From Myxococcus hansupus (lineage in GTDB: Bacteria > Myxococcota > Myxococcia > Myxococcales > Myxococcaceae): a stretch of DNA of 64,000 nucleotides. The notes beneath the pieces are model-generated. The model made no database searches, had not been told where the DNA came from, and was given only the letters and a program-made list of their open reading frames with translations. Both the position numbers and the translations under genes were made by a program. Below, one piece after another: positions 1 to 9,809 of this stretch. Positions within the stretch are counted from its first letter, which is position 1. Each line of letters begins with the position of its first letter. The stretch spans positions 4,794,501-4,858,500 of the forward strand of contig NZ_CP012109.1 of the NCBI RefSeq assembly GCF_000280925.3. Direction: 5' to 3'.

Positions 1-98
1 AAGTCGCAGTGCGTCTGGCTCTTGGCATTGTGATTCGAGCACCGTTGGCACGTCCAATCGTCCGCATGCGTCTTCTCGTTACGAATCCATTTCGCCAT
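1..98 (-). CDS. RanBP2-type zinc-finger protein, N-terminal part (runs off window)
   Basis: The reverse strand opens with an ATG at 98, with GGAGG about 8 nt upstream, and reads off the left edge after about 32 codons. The peptide contains W-x-C-x2-C-x3-N-x6-C, which fits the first part of a RanBP2-type zinc finger (WxCxxCxxxNxxxxxxCxxC); the last Cys would lie beyond the edge. In eukaryotes this fold binds RNA or ubiquitin. In bacteria it is found in small proteins of unknown role, so no function is assigned. The start is well supported by the ribosome binding site; protein length is unknown. Confidence 0.6.
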   Translation of the reverse strand, partial: MAKWIRNEKTHADDWTCQRCSNHNAKSQTHCD

Positions 99-245
99 GG
101 CTATCGCCTCCGATGGGTGGGTGATTGGCGCCGTGGCGAGTGCCCCAGCGCCGCGCCATCACGCTTGAGCACGTGACGTGCCAGACATGTCCGGCCACGA
201 CGGCTCGGAGCGGGTTTCCCCTTCGGGATGGCTCGACATGGCGAA

Positions 246-307
246 GGCCCGCCACGCACGGCGGGCCGCCGACATATCGGCGGGCGCCGCCGGCACATCG
301 GCGTAGA
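246..307. promoter_or_regulatory. cluster of GC-rich dyads upstream of the sigma-54 activator gene
   Basis: Three dyads lie just before the activator gene. The first is an 8-bp stem with 6-nt loop (246-267). The second is CCGCCGA-CATA-TCGGCGG (266-283), a perfect 7-bp inverted repeat. The third, weaker one (about 285-303) repeats the CGCCG...CATCGGCG pattern. The spaced, near-duplicate palindromes look like operator or enhancer sites for a dimeric regulator, possibly the adjacent gene product, but the first could be a terminator stem. No sigma-54 -24/-12 element was recognised here. Confidence 0.35.
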
Positions 308-318
308 CTGGGCCGGAC

Positions 319-1923
319 ATGGACGGGAAGCATCAGCGCATGAGGCGAGAGCAGGCGCCAGCGGACGCCACCACCGAGGAAAGCCCCCTTCAACGCGAGC
401 CCAAGCCTCACGCAGAGCGCATCCCCGCGTTGACGCTGTTCGCGCACCCCAGGCCCCAGCGCGTGGGCGAGCGATTCTTGATGGAGGCGCTCACCACCGG
501 GCGGGTGGTTGAACTCTCGCGCAACGCCCCTGACTTCACGCAGCCGAGAGCAGGCCTCGGGGGCCCCCTGGCGGACCCCTTCCTGAGCCGCAAGCCGCTG
601 CGGTTCATCCCGGGTCCATCGGGAAGCCTTCACCTGGACCCCGGTGAAGGCAGCCAGGTCATCGTGTCGGGCGTCCCCCTCGTGTCCGCGCGGGAATTCA
701 GCGCCCAGGAGGTCTCCGCGGGCATCGTGCTGGAACTGGGTGGACGGGTGGGACTGGTGCTTCACCAGACGGAACCGGGCGGCGGCGCCGACCGCGATGC
801 GCTCACGATGGTGGGCACGAGCCTGGGTCTCCAACGTGTCCGCCAGCGCATCGCACAGGTAGCGCCCCTCGGCGTCCCGGTGCTCATCCGGGGTGAGACG
901 GGCGCGGGCAAGGAGTTGATCGCGAGGGCCGTCCACGAGCGCAGCGCCCGACGGAACCAGCCCTTCATCAGTGTCAACCTGGCCGCGGTCCCCAAGGAGT
1001 TGGCGGCCTCGGAGTTGTTCGGGGCGCGCAAGGGTGCGTTCACGGGCGCGGTACGGGACCAGAAAGGGCTCTTCGTCGCCGCGAACGGAGGAACCCTCTT
1101 CCTGGACGAGGTGGGCGAGGCGCCCCCCGAGGTGCAGGTGATGCTCCTGCGCGTCCTGGAGACCGGTGAGTGCTACCCGGTGGGTTCACACAGTCCGGTG
1201 AAGGTGGACGTGCGGCTGCTCGCGGCCACGGATGCGCGGTTGGAGGCGCATATCGAAGACGGCCGGTTCAAGGCTCCGCTGCTCCACCGCCTCGCGGGGT
1301 ATGTGATTCAGGTCCCACCGCTTCGAGAACGCCGGGAAGACATTGGACTGCTCTTCCACCACTTCGCCCATGAAGAGTTGCGCGCCTTGGGCGCGGAGCA
1401 CCGGTTGACGGTGACAGATGCCCAGGCAGAACCGTGGCTGCCAGTCGGGCTGGCCTCGAGGCTGGTGCGCCATGGGTGGCCTGGCAACATCCGGCAATTG
1501 CGCAACGTGACGCGCCGGCTGATGATCGACCATCAGGACAAGCCCTGCCTCCACCTCGACCCCGAGCTCGAACGGGAGCTGGATTCGACTTCGGTGGCGA
1601 GCGAGTCCGGCCCTCCTCTCGTCCCCACGACCCTCCAGGTGAAGCGCCGCAAGGCCTCGGGCATTACCGAGGAGGAGTTGACCACCGCGCTCCGGGAATG
1701 CGCTTGGGATTTGAACCCCACCGCGGACAAGCTTGGCATCGCCCGGGCGTCGCTCTACGACTTGATTCAACGCTTCCCGAACATCCGCACCGCGGGCCGG
1801 TTGAGCGAGGCGGAGATTGCCCGATGTCATCAGGAGTGCCAGGGGGACCTGGAGGAGATGGCGCGGCGACTCGAGGTCTCACGAAAGGCGCTCGCGCGAA
1901 GGGTGAAGGAGCTGGGCCTCTAG
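319..1923 (+). CDS. sigma-54-dependent transcriptional activator with FHA-like N-terminus
   Basis: An enhancer-binding protein (534 aa) that would remodel sigma-54 RNA polymerase using ATP. Residues about 40-155 are beta-rich and resemble an FHA-type phosphothreonine-sensing domain, common in myxobacterial activators; this assignment is tentative. The AAA+ core follows, with Walker A GETGAGKE (192-199), the sigma-54 contact loop GAFTGA (239-244) and Walker B GGTLFLDE (about 257-264). The C-terminus holds two consecutive Fis-like helix-turn-helix segments (about 455-495 and 497-534), whereas one is usual. If the FHA assignment holds, input would come from Ser/Thr kinases, and a kinase gene lies nearby at 2313-5927. 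The start could be slightly further in; no strong ribosome binding site decides it. Confidence 0.88.
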   Translation: MDGKHQRMRREQAPADATTEESPLQREPKPHAERIPALTLFAHPRPQRVGERFLMEALTTGRVVELSRNAPDFTQPRAGLGGPLADPFLSRKPLRFIPGPSGSLHLDPGEGSQVIVSGVPLVSAREFSAQEVSAGIVLELGGRVGLVLHQTEPGGGADRDALTMVGTSLGLQRVRQRIAQVAPLGVPVLIRGETGAGKELIARAVHERSARRNQPFISVNLAAVPKELAASELFGARKGAFTGAVRDQKGLFVAANGGTLFLDEVGEAPPEVQVMLLRVLETGECYPVGSHSPVKVDVRLLAATDARLEAHIEDGRFKAPLLHRLAGYVIQVPPLRERREDIGLLFHHFAHEELRALGAEHRLTVTDAQAEPWLPVGLASRLVRHGWPGNIRQLRNVTRRLMIDHQDKPCLHLDPELERELDSTSVASESGPPLVPTTLQVKRRKASGITEEELTTALRECAWDLNPTADKLGIARASLYDLIQRFPNIRTAGRLSEAEIARCHQECQGDLEEMARRLEVSRKALARRVKELGL

Positions 1924-1965
1924 AGACTGCGCTACCCTGAGCCCATTCACTCAACAGGAGCCCCC

Positions 1966-2316
1966 ATGCGCCCGAACGAAACGTCCGCCCCCGTCCACCA
2001 CACCATCCTCTGCACGCGGCGCGGGTTCAAGCCCGACGCGCTGCACGTCCAGCGCGGAGATAGCGTGGAGTTCTCGGGACACACCCATCTGGATCAACAC
2101 GTATGGGTCTTCGAGAAGAAGGTTCGAGACACCTCGCTCTTCGGCTCGGATGACATCCAGGTTCCCAACGAAGGCAGCCTGAAGGCCTGCATCCGGACCA
2201 TCTCCGAGAGCGCGAAGCACGTGACGTACGACATCCAGCTCTGGAACGAGAAAGACCCCAAGAGCGAGCCCATGAACGGGACCATCACCGTCAACCACGG
2301 CCAGGGCGAAGGTTAA
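1966..2316 (+). CDS. hypothetical protein (116 aa), small beta-rich
   Basis: Not recognised. It is a small soluble protein without signal peptide or membrane segment. AGGAG lies 7-8 nt before the ATG, and it starts 42 nt after the activator gene stop, so the two may be co-transcribed. Predicted strands alternate with charged turns, with a His/Asp-rich patch (GHTHLDQHVWVF, about residues 38-49). A cupredoxin-like fold is conceivable but no copper-site set is convincing. Its TAA stop overlaps the stop of the convergent kinase gene within the shared bases TTAA. Confidence 0.7.
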   Translation: MRPNETSAPVHHTILCTRRGFKPDALHVQRGDSVEFSGHTHLDQHVWVFEKKVRDTSLFGSDDIQVPNEGSLKACIRTISESAKHVTYDIQLWNEKDPKSEPMNGTITVNHGQGEG

Positions 2317-5300
2317 GGCCCGGTGCCTCGGAGCGACTCGCGCGCTTCGCGTTCCAGGTGGCGGTTGGCGGACGAGGCCCCCGTGAGTTCCTCCCTCGCA
2401 TCTCGAAGTGAGGATTCCCGCGCGTCGGAGTGAGGCGCCGCTCCGGCGCGGAGCAGCAGGAGTTGTCCGTGGAGTAGGCGCGCCTCGGGCCACCCGGGTC
2501 TTAGCGCCAGCGCGGCCTCAACGTCCGCGAGCCCCTGTGCCAAAGCCGGCCCCGAGTCCTCGCCTCGCGCCATGCGCCAGGTCCCCCACTCCCGATGAAA
2601 CCGGCCAGAGGCGAGCCGTGCCGCCTCCCGCTCGGGCCCCAGCTCCACGGCTTTCTGAAACGTGCTTGAGGCCGCCGCGAAGTCATCATGCCGCCCCTGC
2701 CCCTGCCGGGCCTGCCAACGCGCCCGCAGCGCGCGGACCTCCGCCTCCCATTGCCAGCCTTCCGCGTTGCCACCACTGAGCGCCAACGCCCGGGCAAGCG
2801 CCTGAGCGGCACGGGCGAGCTCCGCTCGTGGGTCTCGCTGCCTTTCGAACTGGAACAGGGCCAACGCCGCGTGGGCCCGCGCCAGATTGATGTTCGGCTG
2901 GGCGAAAGCAGGAAGACGTTCGATGGCCTGTCGAGCGAAGTCCTTCGCGGACTGAAGGCTCGCCTCCGGAGACTCCGAGAGCACGCGCTGATAATTCGCG
3001 CGCAGCAGCAGCACCTCAGCGACATTGTGGTACGCGAAGCCCTGCTGCGGCGCCGCGGCGATGGCCCGCTCCATCGTCGCCCGGGCATCCTCCAGCAACG
3101 CGAACGGAGACTCACCTCGGTCCCAGGCCTCCTTCGCCTGTTCAAACCGCACCAGGCCCGCGCCAATCAGGAGTTGTGGCAACTGGGGATTGAGGGCACT
3201 GCCCTCCCGGTAATGGTCGAGCGCCCGACCCCAATGGGGCCGGGCATCATCGCCCCGAGCCCGACGCCGCCTTGCCGACGCCTCTTCTGACTGGGCCAGG
3301 AAGAAGTAGGTGGCCACGTGCTTGGGATTCAGTGCGCGCGCTTTGTCGAGCGCCATCCGCGCCTGCTCCAGGTCCGCATCCGGCGCCGGGCTCCTGGGAG
3401 CCGCGCTCCGCTTGAGGTACGCACCGCCCAGGTTGAGCCACCCGTCGGACAGGTCCGCGCTCAGCCGGGTTGCCGCCGAATACGCGGCCAGGGCCTTGTC
3501 GAGATGGGGAAGCGAATCCTCACCGCGTTGCTGCTCGTAAGCCGCCCAGGTTCCGAAAATCAGTCCGAGGTCGATGTAGAATTCGTAGTTCCGCTCCGCA
3601 TCCGGGATGCGCTCGAACTCCGCGCTGGCTCGCAGCAATGACTCGCGGGGGTCCTGGTTGCGCTGTTGGAGGGACTGCCCCCAGCTCCAAAAACCCCGGC
3701 CGAGCTGAAGCCGCGCCTGGCTCCACGCGGGAGCCAGGCTCAACGCTTCACGCGCCGTATCGACAGCCTTGCGCAGCATCGCCTCCGCGTCCTGGCCGTG
3801 GTTCATCTGGTGCTCGGCCATGCGGCGGTAGAAGCCCGACTCCAGCCGCCTGGCTTCGGCGGAGTCCGGGAGCGCATGAAGCGCGCGCGAAACCGCCTCC
3901 GTGCCACGCGTGAAGGCTGGGAGGATGTCTCCGCGGCCATACAGCTCCATCAGCAGTACGTCGAACTCGAGCTCCGCCTGGGCCAGGTGCAGACCGGGAA
4001 CGCTCTGGGCCACGTCGATCGCCGCGATGTAGGCCCGGCGGCCCGCCTCGAAGTCCGCGCGGGCGCCCTCCCCGTCCCCCTGGTTCCATCGCCGCGCCGC
4101 GCGTGTCCGAAGGATGTCCCCACGGAGCTGACGCGCCTCGTGGAACCAGGCGCGAGGTGACCCCATGGCATCCAAGCGGGCCAGCGCCTCATCGAGGCGG
4201 TCCTCGTAGAAGGCGATAAGCGCGGCCATGTAATCAGGTGAGGCGATGTTCGCGCCCTGACTCTGGCGGAGGTAGCCCAGGGCGGGATCCCGGTAACGAC
4301 GGCGCACATCCGCCAGTCGCGCTTCCCGCTGCTCGGGGCTGCGCAGGCGCTCGGCTTCGTGAAGGCCGTCCTGGTACAGGCGCCCCAACACGAGCGCCAA
4401 CGCCCACGCGGTGCGCGGCGCATGAAAGCCACTGGCCCAGGCCGCCTCCAGTTGCTTCAAGGCCGCCGCATCGTCTCCCAGCGCGAGGTGGCCGTGCCCC
4501 AACGCGTCGTGCCCCGGCCCCACCGCGAGCACCCCCGCGGCGTCGATCTCCGCTTCCAAGCGGGCCATTTCATCGCGAATCTCCTGACGGTCGACGCGCG
4601 TGTCGTGGAGCCGGGAGAGCGCGGAGTAACGCGCCAGGGCCTCCAGGTGATTGGCCTTCTCCGTGAAACGGCGGACGAGCTGCTCGCGGCGCGCGGACTG
4701 GCGCGAGGTGAAGCCGGCCCAGCCCACCGCGAGCGCGACCGCCACGAGCGCCCCCCCCGCCACCGCCACCGCGCCCCGGTGCTTGCGCGCCTTCTTTCGC
4801 AGCCGGTAGCCCAGGCCCGCGGACAGCGCGCGGACCGGCTCGCCTGACAGGAATCGGTCCAGGTCCTCGACGAGGGCACGGGGCGACGCATAACGGGCCG
4901 CGCGCTCCTTTTCGAGGCACTTGCGCACGATGGCCTCGAGTTCCGCTGGGATGTCCGGCACCCACGCCCGGAGCGGACGCGGCTCCTCCGTGGCGATGCG
5001 GCCAAGCACCTCCAGCGCGTTCTCGCCGGAGACCGGAAACCGGCCTGTCAGCAGGTGGTAGAGCGTGGCGCCGAGGCTGTAGACGTCCGCGCGGCGATCC
5101 AACGTGGCCACCTCGCCCCGCGCCTGCTCGGGCGCCATGAAGTACGGAGTGCCCGCCATGGCCCCGGTGGCGCCCGCGTCCCGCGACGTCCAGTCGCGCG
5201 CCAGACCAAAGTCCATCACGTACGGCTTGAGCCGTCCGTCCTCCGTGCGTTCAACCAGGATGTTGGACGGCTTGATGTCCCGGTGGATGAGACCTGCCCG

Positions 5301-5927
5301 ATGGGCGGCCTGGACGCCCTCCGCCACGTCCCTGAGCAGCACCACTTTCTGCTCGATGCCCAGCGTCGGGTTGAATTCGTGCAGCGGCTGGCCATCGATG
5401 AACTGCATCGCGATGTACGGGCGGCCCTCGACCTCCCCCACCTCATACACCTGACACACACGCTCGTGTTCCACCCGGGCCTGGGCGCGGGCCTCCAGGA
5501 GCGAGCGTTGGAACTGTTCGGGGTTGTCGCTGCGAACGAACTTCAGCGCCACGTTGCGGCGCAGCCGCAGGTCCCGGGCGAGGAAGACCTGGCCCATGCC
5601 CCCCTGGCCGAGAAAGCGAACCCCTTGGTAGCGCTCCCAGCCTGGCACAGGGAAGACCGGGACCTTCGAAGCGTGAGGCGCTGGTGACGGCGTTCGTTCC
5701 AGCGTCGCCGCGCCCTCCTGCTCCTGACGGGTGGGAGCGGCCACCTCCACGGCGATGCGCCTGAGGGAAGCGAGCGTTTCCGGAGAGAGGGCGCGCCTGC
5801 CCGCGAGCAGTGACAAAGGGCTCTGCTGTTCACGGTGCGCCTCGTCGCGCAGGGCGGCGACATGCTTCTCGTCAATCAGCCCCTCCACCACCGCGATGTG
5901 CAACTCCGCTTCGTACTCTGGGCGCAT
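2313..5927 (-). CDS. Ser/Thr protein kinase with transmembrane segment and long TPR region
   Basis: A 1204-aa PknB-type kinase. After an approximately 95-residue leader, the kinase domain (about 100-375) has the glycine loop GQGGMGQVF, ATP lysine K129, the HRDIKPSN catalytic loop (D217), DFG at 239-241 and APE near 265-267, so it should be active. One membrane helix (about 385-406) follows a basic stretch. The remaining approximately 800 residues are helical and Ala/Leu-rich, typical of many TPR repeats for partner binding. The frame is open upstream to 6035, but I chose the ATG at 5927 because the sequence before it is low-quality, Arg/Pro-rich and unlike a domain; no strong ribosome binding site was seen. 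It lies downstream of the M28 peptidase gene on the same strand. Confidence 0.88.
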   Translation of the reverse strand: MRPEYEAELHIAVVEGLIDEKHVAALRDEAHREQQSPLSLLAGRRALSPETLASLRRIAVEVAAPTRQEQEGAATLERTPSPAPHASKVPVFPVPGWERYQGVRFLGQGGMGQVFLARDLRLRRNVALKFVRSDNPEQFQRSLLEARAQARVEHERVCQVYEVGEVEGRPYIAMQFIDGQPLHEFNPTLGIEQKVVLLRDVAEGVQAAHRAGLIHRDIKPSNILVERTEDGRLKPYVMDFGLARDWTSRDAGATGAMAGTPYFMAPEQARGEVATLDRRADVYSLGATLYHLLTGRFPVSGENALEVLGRIATEEPRPLRAWVPDIPAELEAIVRKCLEKERAARYASPRALVEDLDRFLSGEPVRALSAGLGYRLRKKARKHRGAVAVAGGALVAVALAVGWAGFTSRQSARREQLVRRFTEKANHLEALARYSALSRLHDTRVDRQEIRDEMARLEAEIDAAGVLAVGPGHDALGHGHLALGDDAAALKQLEAAWASGFHAPRTAWALALVLGRLYQDGLHEAERLRSPEQREARLADVRRRYRDPALGYLRQSQGANIASPDYMAALIAFYEDRLDEALARLDAMGSPRAWFHEARQLRGDILRTRAARRWNQGDGEGARADFEAGRRAYIAAIDVAQSVPGLHLAQAELEFDVLLMELYGRGDILPAFTRGTEAVSRALHALPDSAEARRLESGFYRRMAEHQMNHGQDAEAMLRKAVDTAREALSLAPAWSQARLQLGRGFWSWGQSLQQRNQDPRESLLRASAEFERIPDAERNYEFYIDLGLIFGTWAAYEQQRGEDSLPHLDKALAAYSAATRLSADLSDGWLNLGGAYLKRSAAPRSPAPDADLEQARMALDKARALNPKHVATYFFLAQSEEASARRRRARGDDARPHWGRALDHYREGSALNPQLPQLLIGAGLVRFEQAKEAWDRGESPFALLEDARATMERAIAAAPQQGFAYHNVAEVLLLRANYQRVLSESPEASLQSAKDFARQAIERLPAFAQPNINLARAHAALALFQFERQRDPRAELARAAQALARALALSGGNAEGWQWEAEVRALRARWQARQGQGRHDDFAAASSTFQKAVELGPEREAARLASGRFHREWGTWRMARGEDSGPALAQGLADVEAALALRPGWPEARLLHGQLLLLRAGAAPHSDARESSLRDAREELTGASSANRHLEREARESLRGTGP

Positions 5928-6041
5928 GCCGCCGGAATTAACGCACCCCTGGGCGAGGCTCCACGACCCAGGCACACGGCACGGCCCTCCTCTGCCATCT
6001 ACCTGAGAGGTCGTGTGCCGAGCCCGACCGGGCACGTTCCT

Positions 6042-8183
6042 TCAGCGTGCTCGCGTCATGACGCCGCCGCGTTCGAGCAGCGCGAAGAGGTCCACCAGGG
6101 CTTCCACCGGGAAGACATACCCGTACTCGGCATACGCCGCGTCGCGGATGTCCGCCACGGAGCGCTGGCCGTTGGCGTAGCTCGCGACAGCGTCCGCCAG
6201 TTGGTAGAAACGCAGCTCGCTCTCGCCGCTTTCACGCAGGGCCGAGGTGGCCGCGTCCAACGCGGACTTCACCGCCGCCACCCGGGGTTGCTCCTCCGGA
6301 GACGCCTTGCCCACCACCTCATCGAAGGCCGCGAGTTCCTGGCCCTTCACCCGGCGCGGAACGAAGGCCCGTGCCTGACGCTCGGCGGCGGAGAGCGCGG
6401 GCTCCTTGGCCAGGGGGCCGCGAAGCTTCGCGTCCGACTCGATGCGGCCCAGGGCCTGGCGCTCAGCAGGGTCCAACGCCTTGACCATGGCCGTCACCGG
6501 TGCGGCGGACGCGCCCAGGGGAAGGCACGAGCGCAGGGCCTCGCGCTCGCGTTGATACCCGGCGCGCACCACCGCGCGCGCCAGCCGGTAGCTGACGGGC
6601 AGCTCGGCCCGTCCCGCCGCGGCGAGACCGCCGCGGGCCCGGAACTCGTCCTCCGCCACACGCCGCGCACCGTGCACCGACACCAGGCGCGCCAGCTCCA
6701 GCGCGTCAGCCCCCTGGGCCCAGGCCGCGACGGTGACGGTGGCCAGCCCCGCGAAGGCGGCCCGGTGCAACTGCGTGGGGTCCACGTTGCTCGGCCGGTC
6801 CTCACTGGTGTGATAGCTGTCGTCGGGCCAGGTGGAGAAGGCCACGCCCGGGATGCCATGGTCGTTGAAGAGTTGGTGGTCCGACCCTCGGCTGTAACGG
6901 TCCATGTGGATGTCCAGCGGGTCGCGCGAGCCCGTCACGGAACCGATACGGAAGTCCTTTCGCGGCGGATAGGTCACACCGTTGAAGCGGTTCATGAAGG
7001 CGACCGTGGACTCGGACACCGCGTTCACGAAGCTGCCATTCCAGTCCGGCGTGTAGGTGAGGGAGAACCGCGAGTGCGCGCGGGACAGGCTGGCGCCCAG
7101 CATGTCGAAGTTGAACTGGGCCACTCGACGAACCGGGTCGTCTCCGTGGTGGGCGAACCACTCACGCGTGCCCTCGAACTCCGGCAGCCAGAGCACCCGG
7201 AGCGTGCGCACCGGTGGAGGCAACACGCCGCGCCGGATGAGCGACGTGTAGGTGCGGACCATCTCCAGCAACGTGGCCGCCCCGGAGGCATTGTCGTCCG
7301 CCCCGGGCTTGTAGTGGTCCAGGTGCGCGGTGAGGACGACCTCTTCCCCCGCGCGGCTCCCCGGGATGACGCCGCTGATGATGCTGAAATGGCCGGGACT
7401 GAACTCGGTGGTGACCTGTACGTCCACCTTCACGGGACCGGCCTGCATCTGCGCACGAAGCTCACGGCCGGTTCGGTCGGACACCATGAACAGGAAGGGC
7501 ACGCGCGCGCCTGGCGGCACCAGCTTCTTTGGGACCATGGCCCAGCCCACCTGGTCCGGAAAGTCACCGTCCATGCGGTGGGGCAGGTTCCAGGGCGGCG
7601 TCGAGTACGAGGAGACCACGCCCACCGCGCCGTGCTTCACCACCGCCTGACGGAGAACGGCGCTGGGGTGCCCCCGCGTGAAGGCCACCTTGCCCTTCAA
7701 CACCTTGCCCTCGTAGTCCGACTCCTGGGCGCCCAGGCCCACGTCGACGAGCTCCAGGTCCGTGCCCTCGAAGCTGCCGCTGCCCACCGCCAGCGACATG
7801 GACAGGTCCGCATGGGACGTCACCCGGTAACGCTGTGGCCCGGACACCCACAGTTCGCCACGCGTGGCGCGCCACTGGGGTTCCGTCTTCATGGGCTCCA
7901 GTTGAACGTCCTGGAGGCCCGCGGCCTGCGCGGCGCTTCGGACCCATTCCGCGGCCTCGGAGTACCCAGCGTGTGAGTCCCGGGGCAACAGCGCCAGGCG
8001 CTGCACGCCATCATGGATGCGGTCTCCCGAGCTCTCGTGAATGAGCGCGCGGACCACGTCATCGCGCAGGACCAGTCCCGTCGCGGGAGACACGGCCCCC
8101 ACGGGGGACGGTGGTGGCGGAGCATCCGCGCGGGCCGTCAGGCCCCACAACACGCAAGCGAAGAAGACGGGCAGAAGTCGCAT
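6042..8183 (-). CDS. secreted M28-family metallopeptidase
   Basis: A 713-aa aminopeptidase-like protein with a signal peptide (about 1-19, cut near ARA-DA). The zinc-site motifs of family M28 are visible: AHLDH (about residue 287), GADDNASG (about 294), PEFEGTREW carrying the catalytic/ligand Glu, a following FNFDMLG Asp, and NDHGIP supplying the last His. The segment between signal and zinc core resembles a protease-associated insert. The C-terminal approximately 250 residues are helical and unassigned. It should cleave N-terminal residues from peptides outside the cytoplasm, fitting predatory nutrition. The open frame extends to 8651, but the ATG at 8183 precedes a clear signal peptide and has GAGG about 5 nt upstream. 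Confidence 0.85.
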   Translation of the reverse strand: MRLLPVFFACVLWGLTARADAPPPPSPVGAVSPATGLVLRDDVVRALIHESSGDRIHDGVQRLALLPRDSHAGYSEAAEWVRSAAQAAGLQDVQLEPMKTEPQWRATRGELWVSGPQRYRVTSHADLSMSLAVGSGSFEGTDLELVDVGLGAQESDYEGKVLKGKVAFTRGHPSAVLRQAVVKHGAVGVVSSYSTPPWNLPHRMDGDFPDQVGWAMVPKKLVPPGARVPFLFMVSDRTGRELRAQMQAGPVKVDVQVTTEFSPGHFSIISGVIPGSRAGEEVVLTAHLDHYKPGADDNASGAATLLEMVRTYTSLIRRGVLPPPVRTLRVLWLPEFEGTREWFAHHGDDPVRRVAQFNFDMLGASLSRAHSRFSLTYTPDWNGSFVNAVSESTVAFMNRFNGVTYPPRKDFRIGSVTGSRDPLDIHMDRYSRGSDHQLFNDHGIPGVAFSTWPDDSYHTSEDRPSNVDPTQLHRAAFAGLATVTVAAWAQGADALELARLVSVHGARRVAEDEFRARGGLAAAGRAELPVSYRLARAVVRAGYQREREALRSCLPLGASAAPVTAMVKALDPAERQALGRIESDAKLRGPLAKEPALSAAERQARAFVPRRVKGQELAAFDEVVGKASPEEQPRVAAVKSALDAATSALRESGESELRFYQLADAVASYANGQRSVADIRDAAYAEYGYVFPVEALVDLFALLERGGVMTRAR

Positions 8184-8422
8184 GGAGGCCTCGCGGAGAG
8201 CGACGGGTATCGCCCATTCCGGTGGCGCACTCCAGCGCCTCGGCCTCGGCCAGACACGCTGACAGTGAATATACGAAGGCGCTCCGCGTCTCCGGCGGGG
8301 TCGCGGCACGAAGCGCTCTTGCCGGGTACGCAGCCTTGTGACGTTGGCCGACCCGGGATTCTCCCTTCGCATCGTTCCGCTAATCGCTTCGAACGATGCC
8401 CGAATACGGACGGTAGACGGAA

Positions 8423-9784
8423 ATGCCCGGCAAGGCCTTGAATCAGGACATGGCGCGGAGACTCGGCGAGCGGCTGGTGCTGGACGGAGTGCTGACACCG
8501 GAGCTGCTCTCACGTGCGCTCGCCCATCAGCAGGAGTCAGGGCAGAAGCTCGGGGAGTGCCTCGTCCGGCTGGGCGTGGACGAGACACCTGTCCTGCGAC
8601 TGCTGGCGCAGGAATTCCAGACGCGCTTCGTGTCCACGGAGAAGCTGGCACAGGCCCAGATTTCGCCCGCGCTGCTGGAGAAGGTGCCCGTGCGGCTGGC
8701 GGAGGGCTTCGACTTCATGCCGCTGCGGCTGGCGCAGGGCGTGTTGTACGTGGCCATCGCCGAGCCGCAGCGACAGCGCGCGTTGGAGGAGATCGTGCGC
8801 ACCGTGGGCGTCACGCAGGTGCTGCCCTTCGTCGCGGTGCGCAGGTCCATCCGGGCCGCCATCCGCAAGCACTACTACGCGGACGCGCTCGCGTTCGAGC
8901 ACCCGCCCCAAGACGAAGCCTGTCCGCACTGTGGAGCGCCCACGCAGCCAGGGGATTTCCAATGCCCGCGGTGCGAGCTGCTGCTGGTGCGAGAGGTCGA
9001 CGACCTGCCGCCCCGGGACAACGTCTCCCTGGTACGCGCGCTGCTGACGCAGCCCGAGCGCAACGGGACCCGTGGCACACCCCAGCCGGAGACCACGCGG
9101 GTCGTCACCTTCCAAGCCCCCACGGGCGGCACCCAGGCCCGGCCCTTCATCGTCGGGGGACTCAACGTGGCGAAGCTCAAGCTCAGCCCGTTCGAGGCAT
9201 ATGTGCTGTCGCTGGTGGACGGCCACACGTCTCTCTCGGACCTGGCACTCATCACCCAGTTGACGGACGTGGAGCTGCGAGCCCTCTTCGCGTCGTTGGA
9301 GGAGCGCGGGGTGACCAAGCTCTACGAAGTGCCGCCGCCCACGACTCGGGCCACGCACGCGCGGGCCGCCAGCTCGGGGGCCACGGTGGAGTCGCCTCCC
9401 CAGCCCCCGATGAGCGCCCAGGCGCCTCGGGTTGAGACACCGTCCACGCAGAGGCAAGTAGAGTCCGTGCCGCCCGCGCCTCGCACCGAGGATGCCAATG
9501 AAGACATCCTCCAGCGCGTCGTGCGGCTCGAACAAGCCGGCCGCCTGGCAGACGCCGTCGAGCTGCTGGAGCGAGGCATCGGACTGCTGCCCTCTCCTGC
9601 CCCGCTGTACAACCGGCTGGGGATGATTCTCCTCAACCACCAGCGGGACTACGCGCGCGCCACGGCCCTCTTCCAGAAGGCCGCGGACCTGGAGCCGGAG
9701 AACAGCCTGTTCACGATGAATCTGTACTCCGTGATGTGCCTGATGGCGGACGCCACCCACGCGGGACAGAAAGCGCGACGGTGA
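8423..9784 (+). CDS. MshEN-domain / zinc-ribbon / TPR protein
   Basis: A 453-aa cytoplasmic protein. Residues about 10-155 match the N-terminal domain of type II secretion / type IV pilus ATPases (MshEN, in some proteins a c-di-GMP binder), but no ATPase follows. Next is a zinc ribbon CPHCGAP...CPRC (about 170-187), a middle region with a DUF4388/winged-helix-like look (about 240-300), a Pro/Ala-rich linker, and a TPR pair (about 355-440). It probably acts as a scaffold or sensor connected with surface motility or secretion; this is inference from domains. Transcribed divergently from the M28 peptidase gene across about 240 bp. Confidence 0.75.
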   Translation: MPGKALNQDMARRLGERLVLDGVLTPELLSRALAHQQESGQKLGECLVRLGVDETPVLRLLAQEFQTRFVSTEKLAQAQISPALLEKVPVRLAEGFDFMPLRLAQGVLYVAIAEPQRQRALEEIVRTVGVTQVLPFVAVRRSIRAAIRKHYYADALAFEHPPQDEACPHCGAPTQPGDFQCPRCELLLVREVDDLPPRDNVSLVRALLTQPERNGTRGTPQPETTRVVTFQAPTGGTQARPFIVGGLNVAKLKLSPFEAYVLSLVDGHTSLSDLALITQLTDVELRALFASLEERGVTKLYEVPPPTTRATHARAASSGATVESPPQPPMSAQAPRVETPSTQRQVESVPPAPRTEDANEDILQRVVRLEQAGRLADAVELLERGIGLLPSPAPLYNRLGMILLNHQRDYARATALFQKAADLEPENSLFTMNLYSVMCLMADATHAGQKARR

Positions 9785-9809
9785 GGCACTCGCCCATGGG
9801 GCGCGGCGC

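Noticed and set aside
5835..7976. 713-codon + strand ORF across the kinase and M28 peptidase genes
   Set aside because: Antisense shadow without motifs; both reverse-strand genes have complete catalytic motifs.
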